Of a stretch of 14,015 bases of DNA, positions 6,317 to 12,514 are shown in pieces. The notes beneath the pieces are model-generated. The model was given only the letters and a program-made list of their open reading frames with translations. It was not told where the DNA came from and did not search any database. A program made the translations under genes and the position numbers. The DNA comes from Syntrophaceae bacterium UBA2208. GTDB taxonomy: Bacteria; Desulfobacterota; BSN033; UBA1163. Every line of letters starts with the position of its first letter. Positions within the stretch are counted from its first letter, which is position 1. The stretch lies in contig DCUS01000186.1 of NCBI GenBank assembly GCA_002327885.1, positions 16,271-30,285 on the forward strand. Direction: 5' to 3'.

Positions 6317-7207
6317 ATGAGCAAGATTTTAGAGAAAGCTGGCTCATATTTTGCTAAATCATATCTAAGATTTTTACGTTCCTTTCAAAGAAAGGCAGAT
6401 TCGACCGTGCTGATTATTGCAGAAAGGATCAACGCTTCCCGTAAATATATCGCCCAAGCCATTGCATCCAAGAATACCGAGTTCATCCAGAATGAAACCA
6501 AAGCCCAGGACCAAGCTGGTGCAGACTACATCGATGTCAATGCCGGAACCTTCGTAGGGGAGGAGGCTAAGAAACTCAGATGGGTCATTGAAACTGTCCA
6601 GGGGGCCACCGAGAAGCCCCTAAGTATTGACAGTCCTGATCCCTCCGTCATCAAAGCCGTGTTGCCAATCTTGAAAAAGACACCTATGATCAACTCCATC
6701 ACTCTCGAAAGGGATCGTCTTAAAAGCATACTGCCTATAGTGGCCGAACACAAAGCCAAGGTGATAGGGCTTTGTCAATCGGAAGATTTCGTGGCAAATA
6801 CGGCAGACGAAAAGCTCAAGTTGGCAAGCCGACTTGTGGAAGAAGTGACCAAGGCCGGCATCTCGCTGACGGATCTTTACATCGACCCCCTGGTTTATCC
6901 AATATCCACAAGTCCCCAGTCGGCAATTGCCACGCTGGGAGCCATCGAGAACATTATGAAAGAATTCCAGGGTGTTCATACCAGCTGTGGGTTGTCTAAT
7001 GTTTCCTACGGGCTTCCCAACAGAAAACTGATTAACCGAACCTTCTTAGTGGCAGCAATCAGTCGGGGCCTGGATTCGGTCATACTGGATCCCACCGACA
7101 ATCATCTCTACAATGCACTCAAAGCTTCCTTGGTGATTAATAGTAGGGATGAGTTTTGTATGGGGTACATTGGAGCATTCCGAGAAGGTCGCCTGCTATC
7201 ACTATAG
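6317..7207 (+). CDS. Methyltetrahydrofolate:corrinoid methyltransferase (AcsE/MtrH type)
   Basis: The 296-residue protein is a TIM-barrel pterin-binding domain of the dihydropteroate synthase superfamily. These enzymes transfer a methyl group between methyl-tetrahydrofolate and the cobalt of a corrinoid protein. Residues matching the pterin-binding set of AcsE-type enzymes are present: D105 in SIDSPD, N126 in MINSIT, D190 in DLYIDPL and N228 in GLSNVSYGLPNR, then INRTFL. Homologues usually begin close to the IIAERIN motif, which here starts only at residue 33. The true start could be GTG 6407, which has an AAAGG about 12 bases upstream, while ATG 6317 has no visible ribosome binding site. The first 30 residues may instead be a real basic extension. 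The gene lies 143 bases after the regulator. No corrinoid protein or substrate methyltransferase gene is in the window, so its partner is unknown. Confidence 0.88.
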   Translation: MSKILEKAGSYFAKSYLRFLRSFQRKADSTVLIIAERINASRKYIAQAIASKNTEFIQNETKAQDQAGADYIDVNAGTFVGEEAKKLRWVIETVQGATEKPLSIDSPDPSVIKAVLPILKKTPMINSITLERDRLKSILPIVAEHKAKVIGLCQSEDFVANTADEKLKLASRLVEEVTKAGISLTDLYIDPLVYPISTSPQSAIATLGAIENIMKEFQGVHTSCGLSNVSYGLPNRKLINRTFLVAAISRGLDSVILDPTDNHLYNALKASLVINSRDEFCMGYIGAFREGRLLSL

Positions 7208-7211
7208 GCCG

Positions 7212-7254
7212 AAAGGAGGGATGAAAAGGAGTTAATAAAGCAAAGGAGGGGATG
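7212..7254 (+). other. Repeated ribosome-binding-site-like purine tract with stunted ATG frames
   Basis: AAAGGAGGG occurs at 7212-7220 and 7242-7250, each followed at once or after one G by ATGAA. The frames stop after four codons (MKRS) and two codons (MN). The spacing from the purine tract to ATG is too short for efficient initiation. This may be the eroded start of a lost gene after the methyltransferase, or a simple duplicated purine tract. I see no other gene in 7208-7327. Confidence 0.25.
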
Positions 7255-7327
7255 AATTAAGGACTGAGAAAAAGAGGGATTTTATAGAAAAATTCTTTAA
7301 TCAGTATAAAAAATTGGATTAGAAGTT

Positions 7328-7492
7328 ATTGCTATCCAAGATAACTAAAAAGTCTATAATTACATCTTGAAATCATTAAGCTTTTGGACAAACTTTTTAC
7401 TTTTTCAAATCCAGGTTCGCCAGTAAAAATGCTGTCCGAAATAATGAAGACAGAATTTGATTTGTTCGGGTTCATAAAGTATCGTTGATTTT
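7328..7492 (-). mobile_element. Relict IS end related to the IS4-family element at 12515
   Basis: This stretch aligns with 12515-12679 at a constant offset of 5187 bases. By hand count 123 of the first 153 positions match, with no gap. Read on the minus strand it still encodes YEPEQIKFCL, against YEPEQLEFCLR at the C-terminus of the intact transposase. The relict frame runs past the intact element's stop (CLHYFGQ). The rest of the transposase is gone: similarity fades after about 7492, and 7493-7642 is AT-rich DNA without a recognisable gene or a promoter I can place. It is a truncated, diverged copy of the transposase-3' end of a related IS, in the same orientation as the intact one. It lies directly upstream of the transporter operon. 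Confidence 0.82.
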
Positions 7493-7642
7493 TCGCATTA
7501 TTAGATGACAATCGAAAAAAAATTACTTGAAATTATTTTAAATTGTGTGTAGACCACAAAATATTTGTAAACTTAGGATTCTACCGAGGTCTTTTATTTA
7601 GAACATAACCATATTTTCGCCATACAAAAGTGAGGAAATGTT

Positions 7643-9505
7643 ATGTTGTGGATTTTAAATGGATTCACCTATTCTATGCTCCTGTTTCTAGTGGCTGCAG
7701 GGCTTAGCTTGATTTTCGGTTTTATGCGAATTATTAACTTTGCTCATGGGGCATTTTTTATCTTAGGAAGCTACTTCGCCTTAAGTATAGTGAGTTGGAC
7801 TAATAATTTCTGGATTGCTTTTCTATTAGCTCCCATAATCGTAGGACTATTTAGTGGGATAATTGAGGCCTTCCTTGTCCGTCGGGTCTATAATGTTCAC
7901 CATGCTTATCAGATTATTTTACTCTTTGGTGTCGTTTTAAGCATAGAAGATTTAATCAAGATATTCTGGGGTGCTGAACAGAAAATTATTTCTACTCCAG
8001 CTTGGCTAAAAGGGGCGGTAACAATTGGTGGTCAAGCTTTCCCCACAGCCAATTTGATTATCATTGTTGTCGGTCTCTTGTGTGCCTTAGGTTGCTGGCT
8101 GCTGTTCATCAAAACTAAAGTGGGCGCAACATTACGGGCTGTTTCGTCTGATAGGGAGCTGGCCAACGCTTTAGGTCATAATGTTTCTATGATAACTACC
8201 CTTGCTTTTATGCTTGGTGGCCTTTTGGCCGGAATCGGAGGTGTTTTGCTTACCTTGAGGGGGCCCTTCACAAGTGGCATAGGTTGGGAGTACTTGATCT
8301 TTGCTTTCGCTGTGGTAGTCATTGGCGGACTGGGAAGCTTCGCTGGATGTTTTGTCGCTGCTTTAATAGTTGGATACATTTATATACTGGGAGCAGCAGT
8401 CATTCCTCAGTTAGCTATGAGCTTTATTTTTTTGTTATTGGTGGTGATCCTAATTTTGCGCCCGACTGGCCTTTTTGGCATGGCGACAGGAGCCCGACAT
8501 GAAGTAGCTACTATTGTACCTATCGTGAGAGAACAAAAGCGAGAGCCTTCCTTTCTTGGAAAAATCTGGGGTGGGCGAATTCCTTATGTCGCTGTGTTGA
8601 CCTTTCTTGCTCTACTTTGCTTTGCACCATTAGGGGCATCGCGGTATCAGATATGCCTCTTGTCGACAATCCTTATTATGGCCTTGTTTGCCACAAGCGT
8701 GAACATGATTTTGGGTTTCGCGGGGATGTTGTCCTTCGGGCAAGCGAGTTTATTCGCCGTCGGTTCGTATTCTGCCTCTCTCTTAATCATCAATTTCACC
8801 AAATCTTGGCCTTTGGCGCTTCTTGGGGCTCTTGCATGTTCTGTTATAGTGGCATTAATCATTGGTGTCCTTAGTATCCGTCATGTCGAGATATACTTTG
8901 CCATGCTCACACTGGCATTTGGTCAACTTGTATACACAATCGTATATAAATGGACTAACTTTACCGGTGGAAGTGACGGTTTATACGGTATTCCTCCGCT
9001 TAATTTTACCCCTTTTGGATTTAACTTTTCCTTGGAATCGATTTCTAGTTTTTATTATTTTCTTCTTATCATTTTTGCCATTTCGATTTTTATCATGAGG
9101 AGGATAGTCAACTCCTCTTTTGGACAGATTTTGAAAGCGATTCGGGAGAACCCTACCCGTATGGAATTTGTTGGAATTAACCTAAACAAATACAAGCTAA
9201 TTGTCTTTGTTATCGCTGGATTGTTTGCTGGGGTATGTGGAGCTGTCTTTGCTCCCTTTAATACAGTGATCGCTCCTGAGATTAGTAGCTGGGTCTTTTC
9301 GGGCGAGATAGTCGTGGTATGTTTGCTCGGCGGAATAGGGACCTTCTTTGGACCCATCGGTGGTGCATTTATTTTCTCAATTGTAAAGGATATTATCACT
9401 GGGCTTACGGAATATTGGATGCTTTGTATGGGCACTATCGTGATTGCTTTAGTTATCGGATTCCCTGAGGGGGTATTGGGTTTCTTCCAGCGGAGACTTA
9501 CTTAG
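7643..9505 (+). CDS. Fused LivH-LivM permease of a branched-chain-type amino acid ABC transporter
   Basis: The 620-residue protein joins two permeases that are usually separate. Residues 1-285 are LivH-like, opening with ILNGFTYSMLLFLVAAGLSL and containing INFAHGAFF (31-39), the cytoplasmic loop GATLRAVSSDRELANALG (161-178) and ILRPTGLFG (271-279). After a short basic linker (about 286-312), residues 313-620 are LivM-like, with NMILGFAGMLSFGQASLF (354-371), GSDGLYGIP (443-451) and the matching loop LKAIRENPTRMEFVG (497-511). It ends with FPEGVLG. Each half carries one nucleotide-binding-domain contact loop, so a single chain could replace the normal heterodimer. GAGG lies seven bases before ATG 7643. 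There is no stop or shift at the joint. It heads the operon with livG and livF downstream. The substrate cannot be read from the permease. Confidence 0.95.
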   Translation: MLWILNGFTYSMLLFLVAAGLSLIFGFMRIINFAHGAFFILGSYFALSIVSWTNNFWIAFLLAPIIVGLFSGIIEAFLVRRVYNVHHAYQIILLFGVVLSIEDLIKIFWGAEQKIISTPAWLKGAVTIGGQAFPTANLIIIVVGLLCALGCWLLFIKTKVGATLRAVSSDRELANALGHNVSMITTLAFMLGGLLAGIGGVLLTLRGPFTSGIGWEYLIFAFAVVVIGGLGSFAGCFVAALIVGYIYILGAAVIPQLAMSFIFLLLVVILILRPTGLFGMATGARHEVATIVPIVREQKREPSFLGKIWGGRIPYVAVLTFLALLCFAPLGASRYQICLLSTILIMALFATSVNMILGFAGMLSFGQASLFAVGSYSASLLIINFTKSWPLALLGALACSVIVALIIGVLSIRHVEIYFAMLTLAFGQLVYTIVYKWTNFTGGSDGLYGIPPLNFTPFGFNFSLESISSFYYFLLIIFAISIFIMRRIVNSSFGQILKAIRENPTRMEFVGINLNKYKLIVFVIAGLFAGVCGAVFAPFNTVIAPEISSWVFSGEIVVVCLLGGIGTFFGPIGGAFIFSIVKDIITGLTEYWMLCMGTIVIALVIGFPEGVLGFFQRRLT

Positions 9506-9533
9506 TACTGTTTAGTGGTGAGGAACTTAGACC

Positions 9534-10286
9534 ATGGAAGCATTATTGGAAACCAAAAATCTGACCAAAAGTTTTGGGGGGTTGTATGCTATAAATACAC
9601 TCAACACCCAATTCTCCGAGGGGCAGATCACGGGTATTATTGGACCAAACGGCGCAGGGAAAACAACTCTTTTTAACTTGATCACTGGCTGGATCACTCC
9701 ATCAGGAGGGCAAGTTTTTTTTAAAGGCCAAGATATAACCCGGCTACCCCCTTATAAGATTGTGCAAAAAGGGATCAGCCGAACATTTCAAGTAACCAAT
9801 ATATTTCCAGGTTTAACAACTTTCGCAAACATTCGAGTTCCAATTCTGGCACGTGTGGGTAAGAGTCTGAGCATGGTCGACTCAGTGGATAAGGCCTCTG
9901 AGATTAACGAAGAAACCATGGAGATTTTAGAATTGGTGGGGCTGTTGGAAGAGCGAGACAAAATAGCAAGTTCACTTCCCCACGGTTATCAAAGGTGTCT
10001 GCAGGTCGGTATTGGGTTGGCGAGCAATCCCAAGTTACTGCTCTTAGATGAAGTCACAGCGGGAATGAGTCCTGAGGAATCAGCGAATATAATAAATTTG
10101 CTCAAAGAGCTCTCAGATAAGAAAGGTGTTACCATTGTCTTTACTGAACATGACTTAGACATGGTCTTTTCAGCTGCTGAGAAAATTATAGTGTTGGATA
10201 AGGGCTCTATTATTGCTGAGGGGACTGGAATTGAAATAAAAAAGATTAAGGCAGTAAAAGTAGCCTACCTGGGAGAGGAGGAATAA
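9534..10286 (+). CDS. livG: LivG-type ABC transporter ATP-binding protein
   Basis: At 250 residues this is the normal length for LivG, one of the two ATPases powering Liv/HAAT importers on the inner face of the membrane. It has Walker A GPNGAGKT (37-44), Q-loop Q86 in SRTFQVTN, Walker B LLLLDE (168-173) and switch histidine H206 in FTEHDLDM. The LivG-specific long insertion after the Q-loop is present. Two points are unusual. The signature motif reads LPHGYQ (148-153) instead of LSGGQ, although relaxed signatures of this kind are common in LivG. Walker B continues DEVTAGM where DEP is usual. It starts 28 bases after the fused permease with GAGG about nine bases upstream. Its TAA overlaps the livF ATG by one base (TAATG), so the two ATPases should be made in step. 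Confidence 0.95.
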   Translation: MEALLETKNLTKSFGGLYAINTLNTQFSEGQITGIIGPNGAGKTTLFNLITGWITPSGGQVFFKGQDITRLPPYKIVQKGISRTFQVTNIFPGLTTFANIRVPILARVGKSLSMVDSVDKASEINEETMEILELVGLLEERDKIASSLPHGYQRCLQVGIGLASNPKLLLLDEVTAGMSPEESANIINLLKELSDKKGVTIVFTEHDLDMVFSAAEKIIVLDKGSIIAEGTGIEIKKIKAVKVAYLGEEE

Positions 10287-10990
10287 TGCTCGAAGTTACA
10301 GAAATTCACACCTATTATAGTAAGAGTCATATTTTAGCAGGTATTTCCTTAAGGGTTAAACAAGGTGAAGCACTATGCTTATTGGGAAGAAATGGGGCCG
10401 GAAAAACAACAACTTTAAAGAGTATCATGGGCATTCTCCATCCTCAGAGTGGCGCAATCAGATTCAAAGGAAAGGATATCACCCACACAGAGTCTTTTAA
10501 AATTGCCCGTCTTGGTATAAGTTACGTTCCCGAGAATATGAGAGTATTTCCAGACCTGACAGTTAAGGAAAACTTACAAATGGGGGTGATTTCTGGTAGG
10601 AAACAAAACAACGGGCAGGGATGGGATATTGAGCAGACATTTAAACTTTTCCCAGCACTTAGAGAAATGCAAAACAAGCGAGGGATGAATTTGAGTGGTG
10701 GGCAACGACAGATGTTGGCTTTATCTATGGCTTTAACAGGAAATCCGGAGTTATTGATTTTGGATGAACCTTCTGCGGGTTTAGCCCCGCTTCTTGTCAA
10801 GGAGTTGGGTCATAAGCTCAAATCACTTAAGGAGAGACTAACCATCCTGCTAACTGAACAGAATATTAAATTTGCTATAGAGCTCTCAGATAGGGGCTAT
10901 TTTATAGAAAAGGGCGTGATTAAATACGAAGGGACTATAGACGAGCTTCGAAATGAAAATGAAATTAAGGAAAAATACCTTGGTGTTTAA
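10286..10990 (+). CDS. livF: LivF-type ABC transporter ATP-binding protein
   Basis: The 234-residue product is the second ATPase of the Liv/HAAT importer. It shows Walker A GRNGAGKT (34-41), the LivF-type VPENMRVFPDLTV segment (81-93), a canonical signature LSGGQRQ (136-142) and Walker B LLILDEPSAGLAP (156-168). The switch position is LTEQN (189-193), with Gln in place of His as is usual in LivF. It should pair with LivG, so each composite ATP site would use one canonical and one relaxed signature. The start overlaps the livG stop by one base, and GGAGAGGAGG lies just upstream. A 120-base gap separates it from the binding-protein gene, the only sizeable gap within the transporter cluster. Confidence 0.96.
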   Translation: MLEVTEIHTYYSKSHILAGISLRVKQGEALCLLGRNGAGKTTTLKSIMGILHPQSGAIRFKGKDITHTESFKIARLGISYVPENMRVFPDLTVKENLQMGVISGRKQNNGQGWDIEQTFKLFPALREMQNKRGMNLSGGQRQMLALSMALTGNPELLILDEPSAGLAPLLVKELGHKLKSLKERLTILLTEQNIKFAIELSDRGYFIEKGVIKYEGTIDELRNENEIKEKYLGV

Positions 10991-11003
10991 GGTAAGCAGT
11001 GAA

Positions 11004-11019
11004 TGGTTACTAGTCTGCT
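11004..11019 (+). promoter_or_regulatory. Weak sigma-54 (-24/-12) promoter candidate before the binding-protein gene
   Basis: TGGTTACTAGTCTGCT keeps the essential GG (11005-11006) and GC (11017-11018) exactly ten bases apart, with T before GG and T after GC. The CAC after GG is not conserved and TTGC is CTGC. It lies about 95 bases before the ATG at 11111. It gains some weight from the NtrC-type activator in the same window, but one such match is expected by chance in a few kilobases. Confidence 0.22.
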
Positions 11020-11055
11020 TGAGGCATAACATTAAGCAATGAAGGGAGGTGAGAG

Positions 11056-11070
11056 ATGAGGCAGGGGTAA
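11056..11070 (+). other. Five-codon frame with good ribosome binding site in the binding-protein leader
   Basis: GGGAGGTG (11044-11051) precedes ATG 11056, which opens the frame ATG AGG CAG GGG TAA (MRQG). It lies 40 bases before the main gene's own AGGAGGT. It could be a leader peptide or a chance match in a purine-rich stretch. Confidence 0.2.
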
Positions 11071-11110
11071 CTAATAATGCTATCAAACCAGAATTTTATA
11101 GGAGGTTAAG

Positions 11111-12352
11111 ATGAAAAATGAGAGATTATTTGCATTAGTTGGTAGTATCTGCTTAATATTAACATTAGTAGCATTGCCCTCTGGATCCAATTGTCAACCT
11201 AAGGGAAAGCCGATAAACTTCGGCTATCTAGAGCCTATGACAGGGATATTTGCTTCACTGGGGATAGGTATGCTTGATGGAACCCGTATGGCTGTTGAAG
11301 ATGTTAACGCCCAGGGGGGAATTCTAGGTAGGCCAGTGCAAGTCTATTATGCGGATAGCGAAGGCAGTACAAAGGTTATTTCAGAGAGGGCGAGGAGATT
11401 GATATTAGAGAAGGGCGTCATCATGGTCCATGGTGAATGTAGTACTGCTTTAACTACAGCTTTGGCAGCGACTGCGACAAAGCACGGGGTAATCCACCTG
11501 AACTCGGAACTGGATGCGCTTTCGCCCCTTGCCAATATGTCTAAATACACTTTTAGGTTGACGCCCCATTTGCCGTCTGTGACCCGAGCCATAGCGCGGT
11601 TTGTAAAGGAAAGACATCCAGAGCTCAAGACATGGGCTATTTTAGTTCCAGACTATGCTTGGGGACACGAAGGGGCAAAACTTTTTACTGAAGCTATGAA
11701 GGGGATTAATGCAAAAACCGTTGAGGTGGTTCACCCCCTTGGGGCAGCTGACTATTCTCCTTATATTATGAAAATTTTGGATATGAAACCAGATGGCCTA
11801 TTTAGTCTTAACTGGAGTGGAGATATGATAGCCTTCATCAAACAGTCTAAACCTTATGGGTTATACAATAAGGTCTTTGGGTTTCACTATGGGCACATAG
11901 TCGATATTTGCGCTACTTTAGGTAAGGACATGGTGCCAATTTGGGCCAGTCTAGGAGATGCTTACCCCCTTGGGCCCGACACAATAGAATGGAGTAAGAA
12001 GTTTCATGAGAGAATGGGATACTGGCCCAAAAGTGTCTACGCGGGCAATTACTACGACTCGATCTTCATTATGAAAGAAGCTATGGAAAAAGCTAATAGC
12101 ACCGAACCCGATAAAATAGCGAAAGCCCTTAAAGGAATGCGTTTCAAGGGTATAGCCGGTGGCAAGCTCTATATCAGGCCAGAATCACAACTACCTGAAA
12201 AAGAGTTTGTATATCTGGGGCATATGGCTCCAAATCCAAAAGAATCTCCACCTTATTTTATAGCAGACGATATTGTGAAGTATCCTTTTGCAGAGGTAGG
12301 GCTCACCGATGAAGAAGCAAGGAAATACGGGTGTAACTTTCCTTTTAAATAA
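11111..12352 (+). CDS. Periplasmic substrate-binding protein of the Liv/HAAT transporter
   Basis: The 413-residue protein is a type I periplasmic binding protein of the LivK/HAAT class. It has an N-terminal signal sequence: a basic MKNER and a hydrophobic core at about 7-21. Cleavage is probably near residues 26-29. SNC at 26-28 is a poor lipobox because Asn precedes Cys, so export as a soluble protein is likelier than lipoprotein anchoring. The mature part starts with INFGYLEPMTGIFASLG (35-51), then GGILGRPVQVYYADSEG (69-85) and HGECSTALTTALA (107-119), where Ser/Thr usually contact the ligand carboxylate. The length is typical. A strong AGGAGGT (11101-11107) precedes the ATG. It follows livF by 120 bases and supplies the solute to the fused permease. 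Branched-chain amino acids are only the default guess; family members also bind amides, aromatics and other solutes. Acidic residues E133 and D135 lie near the expected pocket. Confidence 0.93.
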   Translation: MKNERLFALVGSICLILTLVALPSGSNCQPKGKPINFGYLEPMTGIFASLGIGMLDGTRMAVEDVNAQGGILGRPVQVYYADSEGSTKVISERARRLILEKGVIMVHGECSTALTTALAATATKHGVIHLNSELDALSPLANMSKYTFRLTPHLPSVTRAIARFVKERHPELKTWAILVPDYAWGHEGAKLFTEAMKGINAKTVEVVHPLGAADYSPYIMKILDMKPDGLFSLNWSGDMIAFIKQSKPYGLYNKVFGFHYGHIVDICATLGKDMVPIWASLGDAYPLGPDTIEWSKKFHERMGYWPKSVYAGNYYDSIFIMKEAMEKANSTEPDKIAKALKGMRFKGIAGGKLYIRPESQLPEKEFVYLGHMAPNPKESPPYFIADDIVKYPFAEVGLTDEEARKYGCNFPFK

Positions 12353-12376
12353 GGGATGCTGGAAGCACTGTAAAAC

Positions 12377-12420
12377 TGGGTTCACTCTTATCTTATGTTG
12401 ATATAATAGGAGTGAACCCA
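12377..12420 (+). terminator. Long stem-loop after the transporter operon
   Basis: TGGGTTCACTC (12377-12387) pairs perfectly with GAGTGAACCCA (12410-12420). The helix extends to 15 pairs with one G-T wobble, leaving a 14-base loop. It begins 25 bases after the binding-protein stop, as expected for a transcription end. The sequence that follows, TTGATTTAAAA, is only mildly T-rich. The loop and 3' arm also contain TGATATAAT (12399-12407), an extended -10 identical to the one before the tRNA, but with no matching -35. Confidence 0.6.
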
Positions 12421-12514
12421 TTGATTTAAAATGAAAGAAATGTGTTTTAGATCGGTTAGGAAAGAAAGAGAAAATGGAGCAAGTATGTAAACGATAAATT
12501 ATGTAAGATTTGTC

